A stretch of DNA of 64,000 bases from Anaeramoeba flamelloides (Eukaryota; Metamonada; Anaeramoebidae), in contig JANTQA010000057.1 of NCBI GenBank assembly GCA_027625915.1, positions 11,346,001 through 11,410,000 of the forward strand, given 5' to 3'. The notes under the pieces are model-generated. The model ran no database searches, was not told the DNA's origin, and was given only the letters and a program-made list of their open reading frames with translations. Made by a program: the position numbers and the translations under genes. Shown here piece by piece: positions 33,122 to 45,437 of the stretch (the stretch's first letter is position 1; each line of letters begins with the position of its first letter).

Positions 33122-35399
33122 TAGAAGAATTGAAAAAAAAATAATCAGTGACAATTTGATCCCAAAAAGACTTTTAAATACTACAAACAAGCTTTATGAG
33201 CGAGGATATTGAGTTTATATCCCTAAAATTTTAAAAAGGAATTTTTTTGTGTGAGATTTTATGCCACTTGTTATTTGGGTTTCTATTTGATCAATTCTCT
33301 GATTGGAAATATTTTTAAGAGTGGTACAAAAAGACTATTTTTGTTAATTTCTTCTAATTTCTAAGAAATAATTTCTATTTTTCTTAGGGAATAACAGATA
33401 AAAATATTTTTATTGTATCTAATTTTTTTTTATTATTTGAAATATCCAGTCAAATATATTCAAAAACCCATGTTTTATGATGTATTTGTGTTAAAAAACA
33501 ATTAAATATTTACAAAATCAATAATTGTTGTTTTATTGTTATGTTTGAAGTAGCCTTTATTTTTTTTTAAAAGTAACTTCCCGAATAAAAAAACCTTTTT
33601 TATGCCATCTATATAACATTTTTAATTACAAAATTTCCTTTTATATGATGATTTTTTTAATATTATATGAAAATATATTCTTATATCAGATTTATAATAT
33701 GTGAAAAATCTTATAACATATTTTTAAACAAACATTTATGTTATAAAAGTTTTTATGTTAAAATTGTAAAAAAATTTGGACCTTTATTACACCTTTGCAA
33801 CATGTTTTTAGAACATCTTATAAAATATTTTTTTTATTAGGGGTGATAATTATTTAGCATTTAAATAATAAAAATATGAACTTTAAATTGTAGTTGTACA
33901 TTGGTGATCTTTCTACTGAAAAATGAACTTTTTGCAAAAATCCTCAAAAACTTTCAAAGAAATAGAATAAAATTTTTTTCTTAAAATTTCCTTTAAGTCT
34001 TAATCAAGAACTCGATTTTTTTGAAATTATCCTTTTGAAAAGATAAATAAACAATAAATGACAATATTTAAACACTAAAGTATATTTACAGAAGATCTTC
34101 CAAACCCAAAAAAAAAACAATTAGTTATTTCAAACAGCCACATAGTTAAATCTTAAAAAAAAAAAAAAAAAGTATCTATAAAATTTCCAAAACAACATTT
34201 TAATCTTTTGAAAATGATTAAATAGAAAAAATGCGCTATTGAACATTCTATATATGGGTGTAAATACCCTTGGTAATTTTTAACCATTACAAAAAATTAA
34301 AGTATGTTTTTTTTCAGCTTGGATTATTAGAAGTTGGAAGGAAATATATAGAGAGTTGATTCAGATTTAAATCAATTTTTGAGGTTAAATCTTGGATTTA
34401 TGTATATGGTTGAAAAATATAATATGTTTTTGCTTCAAAAATTTCTTTTTATTACAAAATTTTTTTGATAATCATAGAATTTGTGAAATTAAAAAAATCC
34501 TGTTTTTTCTTTGGGAGTTAAGAGGAAATTAATTTCCTCACTTGACTATAAAAATAATGAGTTAAGAATCTTGTTAAAATTAATAATTTTAGGTTTTTTT
34601 TTTTTGAAAATTTGTATAACCATTTTTAAGAACCAAATTTGATATTTACCTTGAAAAGTTTTGAACAGTATAATCTACCTTTGTCTGGGACTTTTCACAT
34701 CATATTAAAATCTTAGAGAATGAGTGATATGATATGAATATACTTGAAAATATAGTTGAAAACAAAATTAGGAATAGATAAAAAAAAAAAAATATTCTCT
34801 TTAATTTGCCTTGTTGTTTGAAAAGAATTTTGATAGTGTCGCAAAAATTAAGTGTGAAAAAAAAAATAAATCCATATTTCAAAATAAAAAGTTATTATTT
34901 TTTTTTGTTATAGAAGACCTAAACATCAAATGATCATAGAAACCAACAATAAACCATACTTTTATATGGTATTGATTTCTTAAAGTTCTATTATTTTAAA
35001 AAAATTCTTAAAATGAAGGATTAAATTGAACAAATTTATCAAAAAAAATAAAGTTATTTTTTCTTAAAATTTTGATCATCGAAAAAAAACAATAAATTTC
35101 AAAAAAAATGAGAATATTATGAAAAATTTTCAACTAAATACATTTCTAATTAAAATTTTAACTATAAATATCATGATGATTACTTTCAAAATTGATTTGA
35201 ACTTGTGTATACTATTTGGTAGTGATTTGGATGTTGTCTTGGAACAAGAAGAAAAAAAAAGTACAGATTATATTTTGAAACACGGATTATATTCGTTGGG
35301 CATGCATTATTTTTATCACTGTATATTCTTTTTTTTTTTATTTTTTTTTCGATCATTAAAGCTAAACAAACATTGAAATTCTTGTAAAAGTATTCAAAA

Positions 35400-35825
35400 G
35401 GAATTACTCTCAACTAAAAAATTAGCTTTCTCTTAATTACAACATTTTTAAAAATTTATTCTCTTCACTATCTTTAAACACTTAAAAGATATAACATTAT
35501 GCAATAACAACAACTTTTAAATTCTATTTTTTTTATAAAATTATAACAGGCTAAACAAGATCAACTTCAAATTCACATTTCTTCAATCGATCTGTCTATT
35601 GTTATTTTTCTATTTAGAAGCTTTAACCAAAACAACTCAATCATTTATTTCTCAAAAAAAAAAAACAAAAAAAAATAGAAACAATACTACTACTAATCAG
35701 TAGAGTATTATCTAACCAAAATAATTATTCGGGAAATAACCAATATAATTATTCCTCGAAAAAAGGTTATTTTTTATAATTTTTTTAAGATTCGCTTTCA
35801 AAAAAAAAATAACCAATTAATAAGG
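35400..35825 (+). repeat. Diverged host repeat, uninterrupted copy
   Basis: Same repeat as 23040-24620 but without the LINE. Includes TATTTCTCAAAAAAA, AATCAGTAGAGTATTATCT and GGGAAATAACCAATATAATT. It lies just upstream of the UBL-BTB gene. Confidence 0.5.
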
Positions 35826-36027
35826 ATCTCTTCTAGCCAAATTTTTATTTCTCCAATTTGAACTTGATTAGTTCTTGTGGATCTCAAGAGACAAAGAGTT
35901 CAATTCAACAATGTTTTGAACCAATGTTAACCAATAGTGACTTTTTTTGGGATAGTCCTTAAAATTAAACGGATAATCTCAATTTTTTTATATTTTTTTT
36001 CCATTTCTTCCTTTTTAATCTTCCAAA

Positions 36028-37572
36028 ATGTCACAAAACGAAAAAAACAAATTTGATGGGAAAATCCAACAGTGTCCAAAGTGTAAATTTTTTAATACGA
36101 TACCCGAAACCTGTTTTGGTTTTAAAGAATGTAGCTGTTGTTTCAATATTTTTTGTTTTTGTTGTTGTAAATCGTTTTCCAAAAAACAACAACCCTTTTT
36201 CAAAAAAGAAAAAAACAATGAAATTGAAACAAAAACATCATTAGAAAAAGAAAATGAAAACCCTCCCAAAATTGAGGCAATCAAGCACTATAATTTGACC
36301 CATCGAGGAATCGATCTGAAGTTTAAAACAAAAAACCTGGACCAATTCAAGCCTCCCCAAAACAGTTTTGAAATCAGTGTTCGAACATTGACCCAGAAGG
36401 TGTACCCATTTCAGGTTAAGCAATATGACACGATTCTGGAACTAAAACAAAAAATTAAAAATCAAATTGGCTTAGCCGTCGATCAACAAAGGTGTGTCTT
36501 TGCAGGGAAATTGCTTTACGATCATTATTATATAAATGATTATGGGATTGCCATTGGATCATCAATACATTTGATCTGGTCGAATACTTATAGTGAAAGA
36601 AAACTCTTCATGAGTAAACCGTTTGTACTTGTTTCTGGTCTTAATAAAAGGATCTTACTCTTGTCCTTCGATCCAAACAATTTAATTTCAAGTCTCCAAC
36701 AAGAAATCAAGAAGAAAACAAAAATTGATTTTTGCGATCAAATCTTACTGTTTAAGGGCGAGAAGGTTTCAGTAAACAAAACTTTTAAAGAGCATGGCTT
36801 TGAAACAAATGTAACTCTCTATCTCCTAACGCTTTTGCAATATGAAAAAACAAATACGAGGTTTCATTATAATAATCAATTTTTGAAACTATTAGAAAAT
36901 GGGGAAAAGAATCCCGATCATGTATATTTTTCAGATTTGAAAATTCTCGAGAAGCATGTTCATTCTTTATTGATTAAGGCAAGAACGAAAAAAGATCCCC
37001 AACAAATCAAGGCAACCCTAGAAAAAAATTTTAAGAACCAAGAAGACATTAACAGCTTTTTACAGTGGGTATATGGAGACAAAAATTTGAGAAATGAGCG
37101 AGTGTCACAGACAATGAAACTAATTGGAATGGAAAGCGCCCCAACAAAATATACCCTTTTGGAAGATATTTCAAATTTATGGCTTGACAATGATTCCAAA
37201 GATTTTTCTATAATTATCAAAAATGAAAAAGATAGCCTTGATCAAGAAGAAGAAGAAGAAGAAGAAGAAAGGGTTACAGTTCATAAATTTGTTTTAGTGG
37301 CAAGAAGTGGCTTATTTAGAGAAATGTTTGGCAATTTAAATGAAAAAGAAAAAAAGATCAACCAAATTAGGGATTATTCAGGCAGATCTTGTGAAAGTTT
37401 GAATATTTTGTTGAAATATTTATATACAAATTCAATTAAGCTGACCGCAGATAATGACCCAGAATTGATCCTTGAAGAATTACAAGACGCTAAAGACTAT
37501 TATCAATTGGGCAAAAAATCCACTATTACTTTGGAATTAGAAAAAATTAGGATGAAATATAATCTAAAATAA
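36028..37572 (+). CDS. Zinc-finger, tandem ubiquitin-like, BTB protein
   Basis: 514 residues, single exon, ATG start. Domain order: a cysteine-rich finger (residues 16-47, CPKC...C.....C..C, spacing like the last zinc site of an IBR/RING2 unit); a ubiquitin-like domain (about 114-185, with FEISVRTLT, TILELKQKI and QQRCVFAGKLL); a second, weaker ubiquitin-like domain (about 198-270); a degenerate BTB-like segment (about 300-350); and a BTB domain (about 390-495, DFSII, VHKFVLVARSGLFREMF, IRDYSGRS, YLYTNSIKL). A polyglutamate run interrupts the BTB N-terminus. BTB plus ubiquitin-like parts suggest a ubiquitin-pathway adaptor, by inference. Its C-terminal half is paralogous to that of the ankyrin-BTB protein at 25264-27972. 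Confidence 0.85.
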   Translation: MSQNEKNKFDGKIQQCPKCKFFNTIPETCFGFKECSCCFNIFCFCCCKSFSKKQQPFFKKEKNNEIETKTSLEKENENPPKIEAIKHYNLTHRGIDLKFKTKNLDQFKPPQNSFEISVRTLTQKVYPFQVKQYDTILELKQKIKNQIGLAVDQQRCVFAGKLLYDHYYINDYGIAIGSSIHLIWSNTYSERKLFMSKPFVLVSGLNKRILLLSFDPNNLISSLQQEIKKKTKIDFCDQILLFKGEKVSVNKTFKEHGFETNVTLYLLTLLQYEKTNTRFHYNNQFLKLLENGEKNPDHVYFSDLKILEKHVHSLLIKARTKKDPQQIKATLEKNFKNQEDINSFLQWVYGDKNLRNERVSQTMKLIGMESAPTKYTLLEDISNLWLDNDSKDFSIIIKNEKDSLDQEEEEEEEERVTVHKFVLVARSGLFREMFGNLNEKEKKINQIRDYSGRSCESLNILLKYLYTNSIKLTADNDPELILEELQDAKDYYQLGKKSTITLELEKIRMKYNLK

Positions 37573-38054
37573 ATATGTAAAAGGCACCAAGTTTTTAGTA
37601 AAAATGTTGTAAATATTTAAAAACAAAATTTCCACAGGCGCTAATATCGGGTGAAATTTGTAGATTCTCAAGATTTGTAATTTTTTTGTAAGTGTGCTTA
37701 TTTTTCCTATGAAACATAGGTTACATGGATTAATTTCTATTCACACTCATGATTTTTTTTTTATGTTTTTTAAAAAAGGGTTTCAAGAAGAATTTTTTTT
37801 TGAAAATAAATCTAAAATTATTCAAATTTTGAAATTAAATATTTATGCTCCTATTTAGTCGTTTAAGACCTTTTAAATAAAGTCCAACATTTTTTATGTT
37901 GGCATGTCTTCAGTAATTATAATATTAAAAATACTCTTAATTTTTTCATAATCGATAGAAAACAATTTATCAGAACATAAAATGATTGATAAATATTAGA
38001 GGATTTGTCGATATTTATGTCAAGGCAAGATAACGTTCAAAAAATCACAATTAT

Positions 38055-38275
38055 TTTTTCAAATCGCTATATTGTAGAAAATCTAGATAATCAATAAACT
38101 CACAATAATATCACATCTCGCGGTATTGTAGAAAATCTCTATAAACAATAAACTCACTTTAATATAACAAATCGCGATATTCAATTACAAAAATCGCGAT
38201 AATTTCTATCAAATCGAGATATTTTAGAAAATCTTTATATTCAATATTATAATGATAATATCACAAATCACGATA
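38055..38275 (+). repeat. Minisatellite, ~54-bp unit with ATCGCGAT
   Basis: About four units of the form AAATCGCGATATTGTAGAAA ATCT...CAATAAACTCAC..TAATATCAC. Each carries a TCGCGA-like palindrome, which is rare in this A+T-rich DNA. Related ATCGTGAT motifs continue beyond the adjoining TIR element near 38925-38960. Confidence 0.7.
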
Positions 38276-38276
38276 T

Positions 38277-38640
38277 AAACTCTTTTTCAAAAATTGTGAC
38301 TCACCTGAAATAATAAATCGAAAAAAAAAAATTATCCTTTAGTATTCAAGAAAAATTAATAACTAAATATGATTTGTAATTCACTTTTAAGTCATTCTAA
38401 ATCTATAAAAGCCTGATATTTTAAAAATTAAAAAAAATAAAACCAAAAACTAAAAAAAAGTGAGTCTCAATTTTTGAAATGAGCATTACGGATTTTTTAT
38501 TACTGAACTTTCACTGAAAAAAAGTTGAATAACAATATTTTTTATGAATAATTAAATCCATTTTCAAAGACATTACATAGTCGAAATTTTCTTAGTGATT
38601 ATTGGTCTTTTTGAAGATCTCTTTTTTTTTCCACATGATC

Positions 38641-38707
<67 letters not shown>

Positions 38708-38882
38708 AAAAAAAAAAGAAAAACAAAAATTTGAAAAAGCAAAACTAAAATTTGCAAAATTAGAAAAAATGATTCTGATCCAAAAATTTTCAAATATTTT
38801 TTGTAAAGAATACTGGAATAAACCCTCAAAATAAATCACATTAACATTATAAAGTGAGTCAAAATTTTTGAAAAATAGTTTA
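38277..38882 (-). mobile_element. Poly-A-centred TIR element, full copy
   Basis: Ends AAACTCTTTTTCAAAAATTG and AAACTATTTTTCAAAAATTT (inverted), each followed by GACTCAC. The middle is a run of about 55 A. 606 bases, no transposase. Reverse orientation relative to 50374-50999. Confidence 0.7.
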
Positions 38883-39584
38883 GTATAAAATCAATATAAT
38901 TGTCTAAAAATGGTGATAAATGACAAAATATCGTGATTAAAAATTAAATCGTGATATAATAGTCGATGGCTTTTATGGCTAATTCAGGGGAAATTATTAA
39001 ATTTCAAATTTGGCAAATTTTGAAATGGGTCAAATTCTCTTTTTTTTCAAAATAGTCAATTCAATTGAAATATACTGGCTGTAGATATTCAAAAAAAACC
39101 CTTTTCGGGCATGTTAAGATATTTTCGGGTATTTTAGGGTAAGTTTGGATGGTTTGGATCGAATGTTAGAGTATTTGGTCAGGATTTTAAAAAAAAAAAA
39201 TAATTAAGAAGACCAATTAGACTTTGACAACTTGTTTTAAGGGAAAAAATTTTCACTTAACTTTGGTGGTTAAAATTGGGTTTCGAACAGATTTTTAGAA
39301 ATATTTAGTATGTATGATTACAAAATTTTGGATATTCTACAATTTAAGTAATAAAATACAACCAATCACTTAAAAATCTTTTTTATTTTTCCTCACAGAA
39401 TTATTAAAAACCATTAAAAACTTTCATATCAATGATAATAATCAAGAAAATTTTCAAAAATATGAAAAAATTCAATTTGACTAATTTTGAAATTTAGTAA
39501 TATACACCTAATTCAACAATATTTTAATAATAAAATTTTTTAATGCTATATCTAATTATTGAGTCATGTTGGGAATTTATTCAG

Positions 39585-41020
39585 AAAGCACAGTTTGGCT
39601 TTCGAAAAAAAATTGATACCTGTATTGCGGTATTAAACTTTTTAAATATATATACAATCAGATAAAAACGAATAATGGGAATGGGAATGATAAAAACCAT
39701 ATTATAATGATTGATATAGCATTATACTTTGACTGAATCAGTTTTAAAATTCTTAGAAAAACAATAAAAAATTTTATTTTAAATAAAATTATTCAAAAAG
39801 TTTTAGTAAAATATTATCAAAGTGAAGGACTCGGTATATTCCAAGGGAACTCATTATCTCCTATTATATTTGCTCTTATTTCACATTTTCTATTATTAAA
39901 AAATATACCATTAACTGATCGTTGTCAAATGTTTGCAGATGATGTAATTTTAATCATAAAAGGGAATACGAATCAGATAAATGAAAAATTAATTTTAATA
40001 TATCAAGTAATTGTCCAATTTGGATTAAAACCTAACAAAGACAAAACAGAAATTACATAATATTTATCAAAGATTAAATATTGGGGAATTTATTTGGAAA
40101 AAATTACACTTTTAGTCTATAATCTAAAAAAGGCAAAATAAACATTTAATAACTCTAAACAATTATTCAATAATAATTTACTAACAAATAATTTAAAAAC
40201 TAGATTATTTAAATCTTTTATATTAAGTCAATTAACATATGGATTAGAAATATATAATTATAAAATAGCAACCCTAAACTATTTAAACTCTTGGATTAAT
40301 ACATGTATTACTGAAATATGTAAAATAAACAGAAAAACACCAGTTCTTATTTATAAAACAGAATTTAAAATTCGAAAATTTGGTAATATCAATCAATAAA
40401 AAGAAATTCAAATTCAAAAAAATTAAAAGAATTATCTCTACCCTATCTGGAAAAATTAATAAAATTTAATCAAAGAATAAACAATAAAATTAATTGGAAT
40501 TCGGAGAGTTTAAACCTTCTTTAAAAAGAAGTTTATAATTATAATTATAATGAGTTTTTGAATTCTAATAGTTAGAAGATACAAAAATATTTCGCAATAA
40601 TTATAAACCAAAAAAAATTATTCATTAAAACACAAAGATATTTAATTTTTCCATCAATTTCAACAATTCTAAAATTCAGAACATTTACCAACTGCTTAAA
40701 TAGATATTATTATGTTATAAATAAAAATTCAAATAAATTTTGTCCTTTATGTATAAAATATGAACATAAGGAAATTATAGAAAATATTGATCACATTTTA
40801 TGGGTATGTACTTCCTATGAAAAAGAGACATTAATTTTTCTGAAAAAGTTAAAAGTATTAAATTTTAATAAAATAATTTTAGATTATGATAGTTTAAAAT
40901 TATTTTCGTTAATTAATAATCGAAAAATCTATGATTTTACGCTTAAATTTATGAAAGGGAATTTAAGTAAAAGGGCACCTAGAGTGTAATTTACACTTCC
41001 TCCTCAATAAAAAAAAAAAA
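39585..41020 (+). mobile_element. LINE, longer inactive copy
   Basis: Starts with an RT motif (AQFGFRKKIDTCIAVLNF), continues through QMFADD-type and YWGIYLEK blocks and ends with a zinc-knuckle stretch (FCPLCIKYEHKE...DHILWVCTSYEK) and an A tail (about 41008-41025). Several in-frame stops show decay. Closely related to the copy at 23380-24531 and extends further 5'. Confidence 0.8.
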
Positions 41021-41943
41021 AAAAGAAAAATTTTTTTGGATAAAGAAATAGATCTTGAAAAAAAAGTTATTTGGTTTAAAAAACTAAAAAAAAAAGATAC
41101 TTGATATAATCAAGGATAAGATCAAAGAGTTTTCATTCTATTTTATTTTGATTTGGTTGACAAACTATTAATCCTTTTAGATCAATAAAAGGTAATAAAA
41201 AAGGTCAAATAAATAGTTTTTTATTCAATCATGGGGTTATCAATTATATCGAAGAAAAAGGGTTTCTAAAACATCCGACATACACGAATTCTTTAAAGAA
41301 GAGGATTTCTTAAGGTTAAAACAATTTCAATATTCTAAGAGAGCTGAAAAAAGTTTGGATAACTTTTCAAAAGCTTTTACAATAACCTATTAATATTATC
41401 ACCAATTATTAAGATTTTTTGGACATTTATTCCCTTCTTGTATTTCTTCTTCTTTGAGTATCTTGATATTGTACAGAAAACTCAACCAGAGTTTTAAAGG
41501 TTTTTTTTTGATCGATCATAAATAAGATGGAAAATTCCTCTTTCTTCTTTATAGTTATTTAAAATTGTGAAGGTAACAACTCCATTTTAAAAAAAAACAT
41601 ATATTTTATATTCATTTATATTGTTAAAATGTGTTATCACTTGTTTGATTATAAAATTCACATAGGATTTTACTTTTGCAATAGAATCAAAAAAAAAAAA
41701 AAAAAAAAGCCTGAAATAATCTTTGTGATGTACAAAATTTGAATTTATTAAAAATATAAATTTGTAGGAAAAACAATTAATTTGATAAGGTCGAAAAAAA
41801 TGAAAAGGATTTTCAATAAGTAAAATTTGATTGATAAAAATGTTGGTTATATTTATTAAATATTCAATTATACATAGTAAAAGAGCTCTGGAAAATTTAC
41901 CCATTAAAAAATAAACAATACAAAACATTTTAAAATAAACATA

Positions 41944-42466
41944 ATTCCAAAAATTTGGACACAGTTTAAACAGATGAAAGAAGAACAATAATGTACTTTA
42001 AATTCAAATTTGGAAATAATTTTGATTTTAGAAACTATTTCATTTGTTGTTTTTTTGTTATGTTTTCATTTCCTTTTTTCCAGCTACTGAATCTGTTTCG
42101 TTAGATCCTGATTTTGTTTCCATGGTTAATAGAAAGTTGGTGTTGATTTTTTTAAATTGAAAAATCAAATACAATTGGTGAATGGTCACTTATCATTTGA
42201 TTCGAACTACAATTGTTGATGAAATTTCAACAAATTTACCCATACATTTTTTCTTTAGCTCGTTTCATTATTTTGGACACACCAATTTTTATTTTTGAGT
42301 TTTATATTTTTTTTCTTTTATTTGAATGAAAATGATTACTTATTAAACATTAGTAATTGGTTCCTTAAATTTTTTTTTATATTAGGTTTGGAAAAATATA
42401 ATAAATTGAGAGTTGTTTTTTTTTTTTGCTGTTTTTTGATTTTGGGTCTGTCCAAATTTTTGGAAT
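41944..42466. mobile_element. TIR element, ends ATTCCAAAAATTTGGACA, copy 1
   Basis: Inverted ends at 41944 and 42448-42466. The interior matches 51651-52186 closely in the same orientation (TTTGGACACAGTTTAAACAG, AGCTCGTTTCATT, TTTGGACACAC). 523 bases, no intact transposase. Confidence 0.7.
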
Positions 42467-42649
42467 GGGGTTTAGATATGCTTTTGCTTTAAAAAATATT
42501 AAAAATACAATTAACTATATAAAAACATGAATCTAGTAAAGTATTTCATAAAATTGAGAAACCAAAATATGGTTGATGATGATATAAATAATATAGATTT
42601 GGGCCTTTTCATTAGAACACTTTATACAAACTTTCTTAATTTCTTTGGA

Positions 42650-42813
42650 AAACTAAAATTGTAGGCAATAAGATTTTTTAATTGAAAATGTATAAATTTT
42701 TAAAGGAATTAAAAAGCCTCAATTTTAATAATGTTAATTTGGAGTTTTAAAACGAAAATAAAAAATAAATTGGCTTTCTTCAAAAAGAAAAAGAAAAAAT
42801 TAAAAAATACTTT

Positions 42814-42854
<41 letters not shown>

Positions 42855-42960
42855 AAAAAGAAAAAAAAAAAAAAAAAAAAAATAATAATAAAGAAAAAAA
42901 AAAATAAAATTAAAAAAAGCAAAAAAAGAAAAAACAATTTGACTAAATTAGAAAAAATGT
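42650..42960 (+). repeat. Dispersed repeat (TTAATTTGGAGTTT family), copy 3
   Basis: Matches 8870-9060 and, reversed, 22210-22440; contains several long A runs (42820-42900). Confidence 0.5.
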
Positions 42961-43286
42961 TTAGATCTAAAAATTGAATATTTATTGTGAAAAGAAGATT
43001 GAATTAAACTCTAATAGAATTTGTTCTATTTCTTCAATAAAACTGTTCCCTTTCACAGAAAAAGAGTTTGAAATACTCAAAAATTCGTTAATATATTAAT
43101 TAAAAATATGAAAATTATTTTTCTTGTCAAAAAATCTTCATCAAGGCTCTCATGGTTAGACAACATAAGTTATCAATTAAAACATAAAGAGAAGAAAGAA
43201 AATGAAAGGAAAAGAAAGTCAAAAATTCCTAATACTTTTCTTTATTTTATTAATATACTAAAATAAAAACAAGAAATAAAATGTAA

Positions 43287-45437
43287 TTAGTTATTTTTCT
43301 TTTTGTTTAAATAAGGATTTTTAAATATCAATGAAATTACGATCAACAAACAAATCAAGTTATTTAATATCAGAGGAAAAGAAAAGATTAGCCCAGTTAA
43401 TTGGTAGCCTCTATAAATATGAGTAGCATTGACATATAAAGATACACAATTCCCAAAAATTGCAGCATACCAAAAGAGATCTTTCCAAAAACCGAATTTG
43501 GAATAATTTTTTGAAGTTATTATTACATTCATTGTAAGGAAATACGAAAAGCATAAAAATATTATTATATATAAACGGGTATTAATATAATTAATTGTAT
43601 AGTTTTTAATAATTACTCCCCACCAAAAGGCAAACCCCCAATTTTGTCCTAATAACTTTCCAGATATTACCGGGAATTGTAATAATGATAACCCCATATA
43701 TAGAAATACTGACCAATAAAGTTTTGGAATTTGGGAATAATTATATACACCTAATATCAAATGGTTAATTAAAAAGTATTTCCAATTTTTATTTTTATTA
43801 TTATTATTATTATTCTTGATTGCATTAATATAATTGAGAAATACCTTATCAAAATTTAATAATGTTAAATAATTTCTGATAATTTTTGGTAGAATAATTA
43901 GGCCAATAAAAAAGTATATCCAAAAAAAATGGAACCATGAATTTATAAATTTTGAAAGGTTTTTGTTTTGAATTACCCACCAGATTCTTTTTTTAATTTT
44001 GGACACAGTGCCGTCCAGAGAAAAGGTTTGGATTTGAGAATATGATCGGGCTTTTTTAGTAATGACTGTAATATTTAAAAAATGTTTACCATCTAAATAC
44101 TCCTCAATTGGGTATTCCAAAGTGTACAATTGTTGGAGATCATTATATTTGGGGTAGTTTTCATCCTTGTATTGTTTCATTTCACCAAGAGATTTATTAT
44201 TAATTGACGCAATGACCTTTTCAATGCCTTGTTTGGAAAAAATCAAGACGTGTATTTCCTTTATTTCCTTTAATCTATTCATTGGCTCTTTTGACAGCAG
44301 GAATCTTGAATCTTTGGGGTTTGTAATTAAAATTACCGGTTGTTCAGAATTTGCCTTCATCATCTTTTTCATATCAACGTCTACAAAGGAAAAAAGTCCA
44401 TTGTCAAATGCAAAAATTCTAAAGTATTGCTTATATCCAAAATCTGCCAATTCCAACTCGACAATACCAGAATTTGAATTTGTTATATTATTAAAATTGC
44501 CACTACCATTGCTATTAGCATTACCATTAGCATTGGCTCTGGTGTTGTAATTGTTGTTCTTCGAATTCCATAAACGAGAATAAAAATTCCTTCGGTGATA
44601 ATGTCCATTCATAATTAGAGATATTTCTGAAGACAACAAAAGATTCTTGATCTTTTGTTGGGAATTTGGTATTTGTTTCGTGACGTCTAGCAAAAACATT
44701 GGTTGGTGAGTCAACAAAATTACCACTTCCTGTTTGTCTTGCTTTGCTTTTTTTTCTTGATTGTCTTGCTTTTCTTTATTATTTAATAACAAGTCTAACT
44801 GCTTGAGTGTTGAAGGCGATGGATTTGAAAAAAAGCCAATTGGTCCTGAAATTGATGGGTAAGGATTAAGATCCAAGGTAATAAAGGTTAAATCCAATTC
44901 TTGATCCAATGCAATTTTCTTTTGACCTACCATATTACCCGCAGCAGTTGTATTTTTATAAAGAGTATAATAATAGTTTTCTTGATCTTGTGGATCAAAC
45001 ATTGAATTGCCATCGTGGTTTCCCCTGAGGTCGACCCAAAACCCATACTGTTTCGTATTTGCCCTTTCAAGAATTGCCTTATATTGCAGCCATTCTTCTT
45101 GGTTTTGTTGATTTCGATACCTGTATTTTTTATTTTGGATCGAAGACACTATATCGCCAGTATGAATAACACCAGAAGGTTGGATTAGATGCAAAACATT
45201 TTGACAAAAATATTCGAAATTTGAATAGCTTGTTTTATTTAATTTGTTCAAATGTGTGTCCGTGACCTGAACAAACCAATGGATTTTATGTGAATTATTT
45301 TTGCTTTTGTCGATCGGTATTTGCCTGTAGTTTTCGATTTTCGAGATTTGTGGAACAAACAATGGAAACAAAAAAGTAATAACAAACACTACCGAAAATA
45401 AAATACAAGACAAATAATTATTTAGAAACCAATACAT
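43287..45437 (-). CDS. TMEM62: TMEM62-like membrane metallophosphoesterase
   Basis: 716 residues, single exon. An N-terminal membrane anchor (about 8-29) precedes a calcineurin-type metallophosphoesterase domain (about 53-290) with the metal-binding blocks intact: D60-T-H62, GD at 94-95, GNHD at 139-142, H244 (LLTHQP) and GHYH at 278-281. An asparagine-rich insert (about 291-320) follows, then a beta-rich region. Four or more membrane segments lie between about 500 and 710. This order matches animal TMEM62 (about 640 residues). Substrate is unknown in the family; the domain presumably faces the lumen or outside. The start ATG is the only one upstream of the anchor. Confidence 0.87.
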   Translation of the reverse strand: MYWFLNNYLSCILFSVVFVITFLFPLFVPQISKIENYRQIPIDKSKNNSHKIHWFVQVTDTHLNKLNKTSYSNFEYFCQNVLHLIQPSGVIHTGDIVSSIQNKKYRYRNQQNQEEWLQYKAILERANTKQYGFWVDLRGNHDGNSMFDPQDQENYYYTLYKNTTAAGNMVGQKKIALDQELDLTFITLDLNPYPSISGPIGFFSNPSPSTLKQLDLLLNNKEKQDNQEKKAKQDKQEVVILLTHQPMFLLDVTKQIPNSQQKIKNLLLSSEISLIMNGHYHRRNFYSRLWNSKNNNYNTRANANGNANSNGSGNFNNITNSNSGIVELELADFGYKQYFRIFAFDNGLFSFVDVDMKKMMKANSEQPVILITNPKDSRFLLSKEPMNRLKEIKEIHVLIFSKQGIEKVIASINNKSLGEMKQYKDENYPKYNDLQQLYTLEYPIEEYLDGKHFLNITVITKKARSYSQIQTFSLDGTVSKIKKRIWWVIQNKNLSKFINSWFHFFWIYFFIGLIILPKIIRNYLTLLNFDKVFLNYINAIKNNNNNNKNKNWKYFLINHLILGVYNYSQIPKLYWSVFLYMGLSLLQFPVISGKLLGQNWGFAFWWGVIIKNYTINYINTRLYIIIFLCFSYFLTMNVIITSKNYSKFGFWKDLFWYAAIFGNCVSLYVNATHIYRGYQLTGLIFSFPLILNNLICLLIVISLIFKNPYLNKKKNN

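Larger units (their letters stand above)
27973..36027. other. Intergenic, rich in TIR elements
   Basis: Apart from a small ORF at 30581-30856, this is a series of inverted-repeat elements: 28214-28688, a partial relative at 28868-29600, 29885-30393, 31012-31948, 32073-32400, a Tc1/mariner-like MITE at 32925-33121, and a host repeat at 35400-35825. Between about 33130 and 35390 I see only A+T-rich DNA. One short ATG ORF (35119-35376) there has weak coding character. Confidence 0.6.
37573..43286. other. Intergenic, repeat-rich
   Basis: Holds a 54-bp minisatellite (38055-38275), a poly-A TIR element (38277-38882), a LINE (39585-41020), a TIR element (41944-42466) and a dispersed repeat with long A runs (42650-42960). 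The intervening DNA shows nothing I can call. Confidence 0.6.

Noticed and set aside
35119-35376. 85-codon plus-strand ATG ORF
   Set aside because: Part (SDLDVVLEQEEKKSTDY) seems plausible, but the ends are low-complexity and no splice partner or family is visible.
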